A stretch of 64,000 nucleotides of DNA, taken from contig NZ_JAAXLS010000002.1 in assembly GCF_012328925.1 (NCBI RefSeq), positions 62,001 through 126,000 of the forward strand, in the 5' to 3' direction. Made by a program: the position numbers and the translations under genes. Shown in pieces: positions 41,649 to 49,885 of the stretch. This stretch comes from Amycolatopsis acididurans. Its GTDB lineage: Bacteria > Actinomycetota > Actinomycetes > Mycobacteriales > Pseudonocardiaceae. Every line of letters begins with the position of its first letter. Within the stretch, counting starts at the first letter, position 1. The notes beneath the pieces were generated by a model. The model was given only the letters and a program-made list of their open reading frames with translations, made no database searches and was not told the DNA's origin.

Positions 41649-41904
41649 GTGCAGGACGATACCTGATTCTGGCGACGAGGACGTGGCCGCCGACCAACAC
41701 GGCGCGCAGGTCACGTCGGTAGGTGCCCCTCTCGACCCGCGTTCCATTGAGTCCCCGCCGTGCCGAGACGACCGGCGCGCAGGGGACCGCGAGCCGCATC
41801 CACCGAGTCGTGGACGGGCTCAGCGATGCAGGACACCGCCGTTGCCGCCTACGAGCTTCCGCCGACCGTGATGCCAGGGCTGCCCAACCGTCCACGAGGG
41901 ATTC

Positions 41905-42384
41905 ATGATGCGCGCGAACGATGAGGAACCGCTGTCCATCGAGGACCACATTCTGTCCACTCTGTCGGCTGGCACGCCCCAGACACGTCAGCAAACCAAG
42001 AGTCTTCCCGTCGCGACGCTGCTCGAACCTGTGCAAAGCAGCACGCTCTACTTCGTCGTGACGACGATCGACAGTCGTGGGCGACTGGCAGATCAGTCGC
42101 CGTTGCGCATCCTCGGCTGGACGCCAGACTGCGCGATCACCATCACGACTGTGGGCCGTGCGGCCATTGTTGCCACACGGTCAGCCGGACCGGATGCCGT
42201 TACCAGTCAAGGACACCTTCGACTGCCCGCGCGAGTGCGCCATGTCTGCCGCCTCGACACCGGCGCCCGTCTGCTCGTTGCGGCATCACCGGACCGCGAC
42301 CTCCTGGCCGTCTATCCGCACTCGTCCGTTGAAGCCAGCTTGCTGGCCTACCACAGGGCTCTGCGCCATCAGGATGCGCGATGA
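41905..42384 (+). CDS. AbrB-like protein coupled to integrase (copy 1)
   Basis: The 159-aa protein ends in a SpoVT/AbrB-type swapped-hairpin domain (VTSQGHLRLPARVRHVCRLD, GARLLVAASPDRDLLAVYP). The first 70 residues are less conserved. It is a paralogue of the product at 47868-48332. The ATG start follows AGGG and its end overlaps the integrase start (ATGA). AbrB domains bind DNA as dimers, so this may control the integrase or act as a recombination directionality factor; this is inferred from coupling. Confidence 0.78.
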   Translation: MMRANDEEPLSIEDHILSTLSAGTPQTRQQTKSLPVATLLEPVQSSTLYFVVTTIDSRGRLADQSPLRILGWTPDCAITITTVGRAAIVATRSAGPDAVTSQGHLRLPARVRHVCRLDTGARLLVAASPDRDLLAVYPHSSVEASLLAYHRALRHQDAR

Positions 42385-43409
42385 ATGACGCGGAGATCAG
42401 TGCAGCCCGCCTTCTACTCGCTCGGCTCGGAGTAAAGCCCGAAGAACTTCTTGCCGCGCCCTCCGCCGCCCGTGAGGCACTGCCGCTGATTCGCGACTAC
42501 GTCACTCGCGTATCCGACGCCGTTCCGGCCGGAACTCGTCGCGTCTACAGCACGTACTGGCGACGGGTAGTCCAGGTGTGGGGAGACAGACGCATCGACG
42601 AGCCCACGCCGCTGGAGATCAAGCAACTCGCCGAAGACGTCCGACACCGGGTCGTGGTCCGCAAGAACTCACGAGGCGGACGCACCGCGGCCGAGCACCT
42701 GATCGCCGCCCTGCGCTGCTTGTACCAGCACGCCATCGCCGACGAACTGCTGAGCGAGAACGACAATCCCGCCAAGCGGGTCGCCAAACCGAGAAGGCTG
42801 GCCAGCACCCGGCGAGCCATCCCGGACGCGCGACTGGCCGAGATCAACCACGCTGCGGGAACTACCGGCAACGATCCCGAACTCGACACCCTCATCCTGC
42901 GACTGCACACCGAGACCGCGTGCCGCCGCGGTGGTGCTCTCGCGCTCCGGCCGCAAGATCTCGATCCGGAGCAGTGCCTCGTCCGGCTGCGGGAGAAGGG
43001 CGAAACCGTGCGCTGGCAACCGGTCTCGCCCACGTTGATGCGCCACCTGATCAACCACCAGGAACAGCGAGGAGACGGAGACCCGTCAGCGCAACTTCTG
43101 CGCTACCGCAACGGGCAGCCGATCACCGCGAGGCGCTACGACCATCTGTGGCAACGCATCGGGAAACAGCTCCCGTGGGTCGCCACCCAGCAAGTCAGCA
43201 CCCACTGGCTCCGGCACACCACCTTGACCTGGGTCGAACGGAACTTCGGCTACGCCGTTGCTCGCGCCTACGCCGGGCACGACGGCAAGAGCGACGCCGG
43301 GACGACGTCGACCTACGTCCGGGCGGACCTCGCTGAAGTCGCCGCCGCGCTGGCCGCACTGACCGGCGAACCACATCCTCTCGTTGGGCCAAGTAGTAAC
43401 AACTGGTGA
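42381..43409 (+). CDS. tyrosine recombinase / integrase (copy 1)
   Basis: The 342-aa protein has an N-terminal SAM-like core-binding domain (RRVYSTYWRRVVQVWGDRRI). The catalytic domain has all tetrad positions: Arg182/183 (ETACRRGGALAL), His275-x-x-Arg278 (HWLRHTTLTW), His300 (YAGH) and nucleophile Tyr312 (TSTYVRADL). Its 3' half is about 94% identical in DNA to the integrase at 46831-47871, in opposite orientation. It should catalyse site-specific insertion or excision. Two active-looking integrases on one element is unusual. Confidence 0.92.
   Translation: MNDAEISAARLLLARLGVKPEELLAAPSAAREALPLIRDYVTRVSDAVPAGTRRVYSTYWRRVVQVWGDRRIDEPTPLEIKQLAEDVRHRVVVRKNSRGGRTAAEHLIAALRCLYQHAIADELLSENDNPAKRVAKPRRLASTRRAIPDARLAEINHAAGTTGNDPELDTLILRLHTETACRRGGALALRPQDLDPEQCLVRLREKGETVRWQPVSPTLMRHLINHQEQRGDGDPSAQLLRYRNGQPITARRYDHLWQRIGKQLPWVATQQVSTHWLRHTTLTWVERNFGYAVARAYAGHDGKSDAGTTSTYVRADLAEVAAALAALTGEPHPLVGPSSNNW
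42860..43395 (+). repeat. inverted duplication arm A (integrase 3' half)
   Basis: This segment is nearly identical to the reverse complement of about 46850-47345. In one 155-bp stretch starting near 42886 I count nine mismatches. The arms lie in inverted orientation about 3.5 kb apart. Confidence 0.8.
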
Positions 43410-43497
43410 CGCGCTGGATCGATCTCGATCGTGCTCATTGCTGCCGGAGTCAATGCTGCGCGGACCGACCGATGAAGTGACTGTTGAGACGGCGCCA

Positions 43498-43521
43498 AGT
43501 GCCCAGCGCAGGCTGGGCGCT
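43498..43521. terminator. hairpin after integrase copy 1
   Basis: AGTGCCCAGC and GCTGGGCGCT pair with one mismatch around a GCAG loop, 90 bp after the integrase stop. There is no U-tract. It could be a GC-type terminator or part of an attachment or regulatory site ahead of the cargo operon. Confidence 0.4.
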
Positions 43522-43616
43522 GGTGCTGACGCACCCGCGTGTAGTTTCCAGCGGGTCGGGGAAGTTCGGGCGGTGCTGAGTGGTTAGGCGGACGACAAGC
43601 GTTGGGAACGAGCGGG

Positions 43617-44396
43617 ATGCGTGACGACGTGGTCAGTGCACTGCTACGGATGAAGATCTCGCCCGACGTCCTGGAGAGCTTTCCCGAACTGCCTGCAGAC
43701 GTCGAAGGACTGTTGGTTTACGGAAGCCAGGCTCGCGGGGACCCGGTGCCGGGTTCTGACCTGGACGTGCTGGCATTGGTGGCGGCTCCCAGGCCTAGCA
43801 CCTACTCCGGTGATGTGAACGTCAGCTACTACACCCGCCAGCAACTCTCGACCGGCGTGGGCACGCTCTTCGGGGCTCACCTCAAGCGCGACGCCAAGGT
43901 GATCTGGGACCATTCCGGCCATCTGACCCGCGCAGTCGATGATATGGGTGAGGTCGACACCGACCGGCTCCTTGCGCGTGTGCGGTGTATGTCTGAACTT
44001 TTCACCAACCCGGAGCGGGACCTGCCAAAATATCTTCCCGGCCTCCTGCGTGAAGCCCGCTACCTGCTGCGTAGCTGCCTGTACGCGCAGGCTATAGCGG
44101 ACGATGACTCCTGCTTCTCCGTGCGAGAGCTCGCCGTCCGGCACGATGACCCGGACTTGGCTCGACTCCTGGCATCGAGGCAACCAGGTGAACCGACGAT
44201 CGCCGACTTCGATGAGTGCCTGTCTCGGCTGCGCGGGATCGTTGGCGAATTCCCGCCCAGTGAACACGGGTCCCTCGAAGCCACCATCGTCAACGAATGG
44301 GGAAGCGCAAGCGACCTCCTCTCGATGGCGTTCATGGCCCTGGGCGTCACCGGCAAGGGCTCCGGCTACGCCGAGATGGAGAAGATCCTCCTGTGA
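43617..44396 (+). CDS. DNA polymerase beta-type nucleotidyltransferase
   Basis: The 259-aa protein starts at ATG 43617; a TTG 15 bases upstream is possible. Residues 35-51 (YGSQARGDPVPGSDLDVL) are the classical GS-x-x-R-G and DxD motif of minimal nucleotidyltransferases, with Asp48 and Asp50 as metal ligands. The C-terminal 150 residues are helical and include RELAVRH, which fits an R-x5-H HEPN-like pattern but weakly. MNT/HEPN pairs are toxin-antitoxin systems in which AMP is transferred to the toxin. Here both parts may sit in one chain. It is coupled to the phosphoesterase by a GTGA overlap. Confidence 0.75.
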   Translation: MRDDVVSALLRMKISPDVLESFPELPADVEGLLVYGSQARGDPVPGSDLDVLALVAAPRPSTYSGDVNVSYYTRQQLSTGVGTLFGAHLKRDAKVIWDHSGHLTRAVDDMGEVDTDRLLARVRCMSELFTNPERDLPKYLPGLLREARYLLRSCLYAQAIADDDSCFSVRELAVRHDDPDLARLLASRQPGEPTIADFDECLSRLRGIVGEFPPSEHGSLEATIVNEWGSASDLLSMAFMALGVTGKGSGYAEMEKILL

Positions 44397-45001
44397 ATAC
44401 CGAAGTCGTATTCGTGGGCGACGTTCACGGAAACTTGAGCGCTCTCCGCGGGCTGTGGCACGCCCTGGACATGCGCGGTCGTTCACATGCGGTATTCCTG
44501 GGCGACTACATCAACAAGGGTGCGCACTCTGCCGAAGTGATTCAGGAACTCCTCGCGTACTCACAAGCCGGGCGTGCGACGCTTCTTGCAGGGAACCACG
44601 AGACGGCGCTGCTTGAGGCGCTGGACACTGGGGACCTCAGTGCATTCCTCAAGATGGGCGGGGCGATGACCATCAGATCGTACGTCGGCAGGCGAGTCGC
44701 GCCCGAGGTACTCGAGAGCTTTCGCGCCAGCTTTCCGACCGAACACCTGGAGGCGATCCGGCGCATGCCGGATACATACGAGTCGGACGACTTGATCGCT
44801 CAGCATGTTCTTCCGGCTGCATCGACACCCAAGTTTCGAATTGGCGCCCACGTGCCGGTCGGCAAGTTACCGCGGATCGAGCATCACTCGGCGCAGCTCG
44901 ACACCGGGTGTGGCGGAAAGTCCGGACGGCTGACGGCTCTGTTTTGGCCGAGCCTCGACTACGTCCAAGTCGACGCCCGTGGCATCGTCGTTCTGCACTG
45001 A
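44393..45001 (+). CDS. calcineurin-like metallophosphoesterase
   Basis: The 202-aa protein starts at GTG 44393, overlapping the previous stop. The metal motifs are GDVHGN (residues 9-14), GDYINKG (37-43, Asp38) and GNHE (67-70). A later His is in RIGAHVPVG. This is the PP1/ApaH-like layout of protein phosphatases and dinucleoside-polyphosphate hydrolases. Coupling to a nucleotidyltransferase suggests a write/erase pair, for example adding and removing a nucleotide or phosphate on a target. That pairing is inference. It is convergent with the DUF4062 gene. Confidence 0.88.
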   Translation: MNTEVVFVGDVHGNLSALRGLWHALDMRGRSHAVFLGDYINKGAHSAEVIQELLAYSQAGRATLLAGNHETALLEALDTGDLSAFLKMGGAMTIRSYVGRRVAPEVLESFRASFPTEHLEAIRRMPDTYESDDLIAQHVLPAASTPKFRIGAHVPVGKLPRIEHHSAQLDTGCGGKSGRLTALFWPSLDYVQVDARGIVVLH

Positions 45002-45019
45002 GTGGGGCTTATTGCTCGG

Positions 45020-46456
45020 TCACTCGGCTAGTTGGTCGAGGATCCACTGCGCGCGGCCAATGCCTACCTCGTCTCCCATCGACTTGTTCATTTCAAGACA
45101 GGCGCGCGCATGGTCCGCTGCGTCACCGTCCTTTCCTGCCGCACGGCAGCACTGGGCAAGGAGAAGCCGGGAGATGGCCTCTCCGTGCCTGCTCGCGATC
45201 TGCTGGTTAAGGGATAGCGCCCGCTCGGCGTGTGGCAGGCCCTCGACTGGTCGGCCCTGCCGGAGACGCACCTGCGCGACCAGCACTTCGGCATTGGCGT
45301 GAAGTGTCGTCGGGGGCGTTCCGCGTAGAGTCGTGACCACCTCATCCGCATAGGCGGCTGCGGTCTCCAAGTTGCCCGCACGAACCTCGAGCCTGGCCAG
45401 ATTCACGAGCGATTGGCACACCTCCAAGCCGGGTCGAGACTCGCGTCTAGGTTTGAGAGCCGCTTCGAAGTCGCGTCGAGCGGACGCGAGGTGGCCGGTC
45501 TTCTGATGCGCGAGTCCCAGGTCGTCGAGAATTCGGCAGCGGACTTCTTGCGCGTCGACGTCCTCGCGTTCGCCGAGAAGAGTCAGCGCGTGTTCGAGCC
45601 GTCCGATGGCGTCAACGTCACGCCCTTGCCGACGCAGTATCCTTGCCTGAGCAGCGAAAGCCTCCGCCGCGAGCGGTGAGTACAGGTCCGAGGCTCCGCT
45701 GGCGAAGTGGTCGATGGCTCGCTGTGTGAAGGCATGAGCCTTGGTGAGCTCCCCATGGTGACCCAGAAATCTGGCGTAGGCCAAGTGCTCGCGCGGCCCG
45801 CCCAAGACAGCAGCCTCGCTGAGCGCCTCCCGTCCCGCGTCGGGCTGACCAAGCTCTACTAGCTTCTCACCACGTAGCCGGAGGCTTGCTGCTCGTAGGA
45901 CCTCCTTCCCCGTCGATGACAGCAAGTTGACGTGCCTGTGGACCTTGGATCCTGCTAGCGCCTCCCAGCCTTCGAGACGTTCAGTCAGCTTCTGCTTGAG
46001 CTCACGGATGTCGGCGATTGCCTCGTACATCATTGCGTGATCTCGAGACAACTGCCGCCGGAGTCCTACAATCCGCTCAGCGGGCGAGGGGTGGTCGAGG
46101 AAGGCCACCCACACGTCCCGCATCGGCTGCTCAGCCATGCCGAGTTCAAGCAGGCCGGTGAAGAGCTCCTCCTCGGTGCCGGACGTGTATCCCCAGGGAC
46201 TACCTGGCTCGCTTCCCCACGATCCCTTGAACAACGCGACCAGAAAGTGACTCTCACTGATGAGCTCGTTGATCGCCTCCTGCGGTCTCCGGGCAGTCCC
46301 TCGCACGCGCTCCCACCCCACGACGTCGTAGGTGACAACGCTTTCGGCGCTGCGCCTAGCGTTGTACTCGTCAACGCAAGCTTGAACAGCGGCACGCTCA
46401 TCTACAAGGTCACCAGGCGAGGCCAGAAAGATGCGGAGTGGCAGAGCGTCGACCAT
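45020..46456 (-). CDS. DUF4062 / TPR protein
   Basis: The 478-aa protein starts at ATG 46456. The frame further upstream has no coding character. Residues 5-110 (LRIFLASPGDLVDERAAVQA, SESHFLVALFKGSWGSEPGS, SGTEEELFTGLLE) match DUF4062, a Rossmann-like domain found N-terminal to repeats or STAND modules. The rest is a run of about seven TPR units ending GIGRAQWILDQLAE. There is no NB-ARC. DUF4062-repeat proteins occur in defence islands and are thought to act as sensors or effectors. Here it faces the nucleotidyltransferase/phosphoesterase pair. Confidence 0.8.
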   Translation of the reverse strand: MVDALPLRIFLASPGDLVDERAAVQACVDEYNARRSAESVVTYDVVGWERVRGTARRPQEAINELISESHFLVALFKGSWGSEPGSPWGYTSGTEEELFTGLLELGMAEQPMRDVWVAFLDHPSPAERIVGLRRQLSRDHAMMYEAIADIRELKQKLTERLEGWEALAGSKVHRHVNLLSSTGKEVLRAASLRLRGEKLVELGQPDAGREALSEAAVLGGPREHLAYARFLGHHGELTKAHAFTQRAIDHFASGASDLYSPLAAEAFAAQARILRRQGRDVDAIGRLEHALTLLGEREDVDAQEVRCRILDDLGLAHQKTGHLASARRDFEAALKPRRESRPGLEVCQSLVNLARLEVRAGNLETAAAYADEVVTTLRGTPPTTLHANAEVLVAQVRLRQGRPVEGLPHAERALSLNQQIASRHGEAISRLLLAQCCRAAGKDGDAADHARACLEMNKSMGDEVGIGRAQWILDQLAE

Positions 46457-46830
46457 GACACCGGACAATACCCCCGGTGCATCTACTGCACCGCCGGTAG
46501 CGCTCGGCAACCACCTACGGGAAATGCGGACCGACTGGCTGAACGTGGACGTCCGGTTTCGAAGAGGCCAACGTTCTTCGATTGCCGGGCGCATGCTCGG
46601 GGGCGTTGCAACCTGCGTCCGCCCCGACCCACGCGAAATGCCGACATCCCGATCGGAGCCGGTTTCGATCGTTCCGCCTGATGGCAGCCTTCCCGCTGAT
46701 CGAGCGGTTACCCAGTGAGGCTCCGCCTCAGACCGCCGAGTTTCCTTTTTCGCTAGCGCGCCTCTCATCGTGGGTGCGTGGAGCAAGCGCCGGTGCGACT
46801 CACTCGACGCACCCACGCGCCGCCGATCTC
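46457..46830. other. non-coding gap between DUF4062 gene and integrase copy 2
   Basis: About 375 bp with no supportable gene. It should hold the promoter of the leftward DUF4062 gene. A small hairpin, TGAGGC/GCCTCA at 46716-46730 (loop TCC), is followed on the plus strand by TTTCCTTTTT, but no plus-strand gene ends here. Confidence 0.5.
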
Positions 46831-47871
46831 TTAGGCAATGGGATGTGGTTCGCCCGTGAGAGCCCCTAGCGCAGCAGCAACTTCGTTGATGTTGGCGCGG
46901 ACGTAGGTCGTGGTGGTTCCGGCATTGCTGCCGTGGTCGGCGTGCCCGGCATAGGCACGGGCCACGGCGTAGCCGAAGTTGCGCTCGACCCAGGTCAACG
47001 TAGTGTGCCGGAGCCAGTGCGTGGAGATTTGCTGGGTCGCCACCCAGGGCAAATGCTTGCCCAACCGAGTCCAGAGGTGGTCATAGCGGCGGGTGGTGAT
47101 GGGACGCCCGTCGGCGTAACGAAGTAGCTGTCCATCGCGGGGAGCCCCTCGCTCGTCGGCATGGTGCTGCAGGTGCGCCATCAACGTCGGCGAGACCGGT
47201 TGCCAACGTACGGTTTCGCCTTTCTCCCTCAGCCGGACGAGACACTGCTCCGGATCGAGATCTTGCGGCCGGAGAGCGAGCGCACCACCGCGGCGGCACG
47301 CGGTCTCGGTGTGCAGCCGCAGGATGAGGGTGTCGAGGGCTGGGTCGTTGCCGGTGGTGGCCGCGGTGTGGTTGATCTCGGCCAGCCGGTCGCCCGCGAC
47401 CGCGCGGCGCGTCGAGGGGAGTCGTGCGGGTTTGGCGACCTTGCGGGCGGGGTTGTCGCCGGGGTCGATGAGGCGGTCGTCTTCGGCGTGCTTGTACAGG
47501 CAGCGCAGGGCGGCGATCAGGTGTTCGCCGGCGCTGCGTCCGCCGCGGGCGTTCCGGCGGGGGACAACCGTAGCCCTGATGTGCTCGACGAGGTGTTTGA
47601 TCTCTGAGGGTGTTGGTTCGTCCAGGCGGCGGTGCCCCCAGTGCTCGATGATGCGGTTCCAGTAGGAGGTGTAGACGCGGCGAGTGCCCTCGGAGACCGC
47701 ATCGGACACGACGGGGATGTATTCGGCGAAGGTCTGCAGCGGTCGCGCGGTGGCCGGCTCGCGAAGCAGGTCTTCGGCGGTGACATCCATCCGAGCCAGC
47801 AACAGCCGGGCGGCGTCGAGATCGGCAGCCCGGTTTACCGACACACCATGCTGATGGCGGTGTGCGGTCAT
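46831..47871 (-). CDS. tyrosine recombinase / integrase (copy 2, next to tRNA-Leu)
   Basis: The 346-aa protein is closely similar to copy 1 throughout and has the same catalytic residues (ETACRRGGALAL, HWLRHTTLTW, YAGH, TTTYVRANI). It starts at ATG 47871, overlapping the stop of its AbrB-like partner. The gene points away from tRNA-Leu, whose 3' end faces it, the usual arrangement for an element integrated at a tRNA 3' end. It is therefore the best candidate for the integrase that used this tRNA. Confidence 0.92.
   Translation of the reverse strand: MTAHRHQHGVSVNRAADLDAARLLLARMDVTAEDLLREPATARPLQTFAEYIPVVSDAVSEGTRRVYTSYWNRIIEHWGHRRLDEPTPSEIKHLVEHIRATVVPRRNARGGRSAGEHLIAALRCLYKHAEDDRLIDPGDNPARKVAKPARLPSTRRAVAGDRLAEINHTAATTGNDPALDTLILRLHTETACRRGGALALRPQDLDPEQCLVRLREKGETVRWQPVSPTLMAHLQHHADERGAPRDGQLLRYADGRPITTRRYDHLWTRLGKHLPWVATQQISTHWLRHTTLTWVERNFGYAVARAYAGHADHGSNAGTTTTYVRANINEVAAALGALTGEPHPIA
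46850..47345 (-). repeat. inverted duplication arm B (integrase 3' half)
   Basis: This is the reverse-complement partner of 42860-43395. Homologous recombination between the arms would invert the 3.5-4.5 kb cargo segment and swap the integrase tails. Confidence 0.8.
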
Positions 47872-48332
47872 GGGCGATCACCGCCCAACAGGGCCGCGTG
47901 GCAGTCGGCGAGCAGCCGGTCCAGCACCGCCGGCGGGTGCACGAAAAGCACACTGCGCTCGGGGTAGGCGGCCAGCAGCACACGGTCGCCCGAGACCAGG
48001 CCGCAGCGGTGCCGTACATGTGCAGGAAGCCGGAGATGCCCCTGGCTGGTCATGCCGAACACGCCACCGGGGTCGGTGCCGATCACCAGCGTTCTGTCGG
48101 TGACGCTGATGGCCAGCGGTGTCCCGGCTACCCAGCCCAATGCAGCGAACACCGTGCGATCGGCGACCCGCCCGCGGCAGTCCACGGCTGCCAGCCCGTA
48201 CACGGCGGTCTCGGTGCGCGGCGTGGGGACGGTGGGCAACGGCAGCGGCCGGTTCGACGCGGCCATCGGGGAACGCCCGTCCCGGACCCGTGTGGCCGGG
48301 ACGGCGACCGAGGCAATCACAGCACCGGTCAT
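47868..48332 (-). CDS. AbrB-like protein coupled to integrase (copy 2)
   Basis: The frame is open through tRNA-Leu to 48494, but a start inside the tRNA is implausible. ATG 48332 or ATG 48266 is more likely. The C-terminal domain (MTSQGHLRLPAHVRHRCGLV, DRVLLAAYPERSVLFVHP) is the SpoVT/AbrB fold seen in copy 1; VDCRGRVADRTVFAALGW also aligns. It overlaps the integrase start by ATGA. Transcription from near the tRNA would read both genes. Confidence 0.72.
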   Translation of the reverse strand: MTGAVIASVAVPATRVRDGRSPMAASNRPLPLPTVPTPRTETAVYGLAAVDCRGRVADRTVFAALGWVAGTPLAISVTDRTLVIGTDPGGVFGMTSQGHLRLPAHVRHRCGLVSGDRVLLAAYPERSVLFVHPPAVLDRLLADCHAALLGGDRP

Positions 48333-48447
48333 GCCCACCACCGCCGCCGCCACAGACGTGACCGGGTCCGGCAGAACGCCGGTCCACGGTGTTGGAGTTC
48401 GTTCGAGCACCAGTACGTCAGATGTAGCAGGGATGCGACAAAACTGT

Positions 48448-48530
48448 GTCCGAGGGGGGACTTGAACCCCCACGCCCTTTACGGGCACTAGCACCTCAAG
48501 CTAGCGCGTCTGCCATTCCGCCACTCGGAC
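48448..48530 (-). tRNA. tRNA-Leu(GAG)
   Basis: An 83-nt leucine tRNA is read on the minus strand. The acceptor stem is GTCCGAG/CTCGGAC, the anticodon stem CTAGC/GCTAG, and the loop TTGAGGT gives anticodon GAG. A variable arm with a stem (TGCCCGTAAAGGGCG) and a T arm with GTTCAAGTC complete the cloverleaf. No CCA is encoded. The 3' end (48448) faces the integrase, so this is the probable attachment site. TCTAAT at 48545-48550 on the minus strand could be its -10 box. Confidence 0.96.
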
Positions 48531-48633
48531 TTGCGTGTGAACAGATTAGACCATGCACTACAGCCCTGAAACCGGGGGGCCTTGACTGTTGCGACGCACA
48601 GTTGCGATATAAGGATCAGTTGCTCACGCAACG

Positions 48634-49329
48634 TCACCGGAGTTGGGTGGCTAGGCGCGTGGCCGCTTCGACCACCTGGCCGCCCAGGTGATCCTCCTCC
48701 GAGGCCTTGAACAGGGACACGCCGATGCTGATCTGCGTGGCCCCCGCCGGCCGGGGGACGACCGCCGAGACTCCGACGATGCCGGGCGCGATCTCCCCGT
48801 AGGACACGGCGAAACCCCGCGCGCGGGCCCGTGCAACCTCGTCGCGCTCGCCATCGAGCGCCGGGGCGGCGGCCAGCATCGCGAGGCCCGCCGACCCGCG
48901 ATCGATCGGGTCCACCTGCCCGGGGCGGAAACTCACGTGCATCGGCGCCTGCCTGGGCTCCACGATCATCAGCATCCGCACCCGCGTCGCCGTCTCGCGC
49001 ACGACCAGGTGCGCCGTCGCCTGGGTGGCCTCGCCCAGTTCCTCCAGCACCGGCCTGGCCAGGGTGCGTAAATCCTGTTCAACCGGCTCCGCCAGGCGCA
49101 CCAGGCCGGCGGCCAGCGAGATCCGCTTGAACTTGTCACGCCTGCACAACTGGTGCGCCTCCAGCGTGCGCACGAGGCGGTGCGCCACGGTCCGGTGCAC
49201 ACCCACGCCGTCCGCGATCTCGGTCAGCGTCAGGCCCTGTGGATGCGCGACCAGCAACTCCAGCACCCGCACCCCATGATGCAGCGTCTTCGACATCCCG
49301 GAGTCGATCTTCACCTCGGGCAGGGACAT
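48634..49329 (-). CDS. IclR-family transcriptional regulator
   Basis: The 231-aa protein has an N-terminal winged helix (LTLTEIADGVGVHRTVAHRL, residues about 34-55). A C-terminal effector domain follows (LGEATQATAHLVVRETATRV, GFAVSYGEIAPGIVGVSAVV). IclR proteins usually bind aromatic or organic-acid ligands and control an adjacent operon. It is divergent from the SnoaL/SDR/FAD/MFS operon, with 113 bp between, so it is very likely its regulator. Confidence 0.92.
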   Translation of the reverse strand: MSLPEVKIDSGMSKTLHHGVRVLELLVAHPQGLTLTEIADGVGVHRTVAHRLVRTLEAHQLCRRDKFKRISLAAGLVRLAEPVEQDLRTLARPVLEELGEATQATAHLVVRETATRVRMLMIVEPRQAPMHVSFRPGQVDPIDRGSAGLAMLAAAPALDGERDEVARARARGFAVSYGEIAPGIVGVSAVVPRPAGATQISIGVSLFKASEEDHLGGQVVEAATRLATQLR

Positions 49330-49442
49330 GCCACTCCTCTTGACGGGCGCACGACAGCGTGCTTAATGTGTCCGTACATCGCACGGTAGGTGCGATAATA
49401 GCACGCCTAGGACAGCGTGCAAGCCCCGAAGAAGAGGTAGTC
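49330..49442. promoter_or_regulatory. divergent control region of the IclR operon
   Basis: It contains TTGACG (49340-49345) with CTTAAT 16 bp on, and an extended -10-like TGCGATAAT (49391-49399) for the rightward operon. A perfect inverted repeat CGCAC/GTGCG spans 49380-49394. GACAGCGTGC occurs twice, at 49353-49362 and 49411-49420. The repeats are candidate IclR operators. Confidence 0.55.
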
Positions 49443-49868
49443 GTGAATCCCGGTGTCGTCGCTGACGTCAGTGCCGAAACGCTGCTGCGCGTCCATCAGC
49501 TCTACGCCGCGCAGAGCCATTTCATCGACGGCGGCCGCGCCCGTGACTGGGCGGCGACCTTCACCTCCGACGGGGAGTTCCACTCGCCGAGCTACCCGGC
49601 CCCCGTCGCCGGGACCGACGAGCTGATCGCCTTCGCCGAACGGTTCGCCGCGGGCGACGGCGTCACGCGGCACGTGATCACCAATCTCTACATCGAGCAG
49701 GCCACCGAGCACGAGGCCACGGTGGTCGCTTACCTTCAGATCGTCCACACCGCTCCGGACGGACCGTCGCGCCTGGTCAGGCAGACGACGATCACCGACC
49801 GCCTCAGCTTCGACGGCACCTGGCGCATCCGGCGCCGGGAAGTCCGCCGCGACGACCAAAACCGCTGA
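49443..49868 (+). CDS. SnoaL/NTF2-like protein
   Basis: The 141-aa protein starts at GTG 49443 (GAAGAGG upstream). HQLYAAQSHFIDGGRARDWA, FTSDGEFHSPSYPAPVAG and HVITNLYIEQATEHEA follow the NTF2-like cone fold used by SnoaL-type cyclases, ketosteroid-isomerase-like proteins and ring-hydroxylating dioxygenase beta subunits. It may be a small isomerase, hydratase or dehydratase in the pathway of the following genes. It is the first gene of the IclR-controlled operon. Confidence 0.82.
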   Translation: MNPGVVADVSAETLLRVHQLYAAQSHFIDGGRARDWAATFTSDGEFHSPSYPAPVAGTDELIAFAERFAAGDGVTRHVITNLYIEQATEHEATVVAYLQIVHTAPDGPSRLVRQTTITDRLSFDGTWRIRRREVRRDDQNR

Positions 49869-49885
49869 CAAGACAGGAGAACCAC

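Larger units (their letters stand above)
6158..48447. mobile_element. probable ICE inserted at tRNA-Leu (left end undetermined)
   Basis: Integrase plus AbrB-like gene beside a tRNA 3' end, a complete-looking Gram-positive T4SS set (VirB2-, VirB4-, VirB6-, PrgI-, VirD4-like, SLT/M23), a replication-relaxation protein, an orphan methylase and several IS elements together indicate an integrative and conjugative element. The Tad operon runs up to it without a visible break, so it may belong. No copy of the tRNA 3' end was found to the left, hence the left limit given here is only the start of the Tad operon. It could be a composite of two elements. Confidence 0.55.

Noticed and set aside
46457..46816. 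N-terminal 120-residue extension of the DUF4062 protein
   Set aside because: It is low-complexity with no similarity to the family N-terminus. The DUF4062 domain begins five residues after ATG 46456.
48333..48494. Longer start of the AbrB-like copy 2 inside tRNA-Leu
   Set aside because: The frame merely reads through the tRNA. Translation from within a tRNA gene is implausible and copy 1 lacks such an extension.
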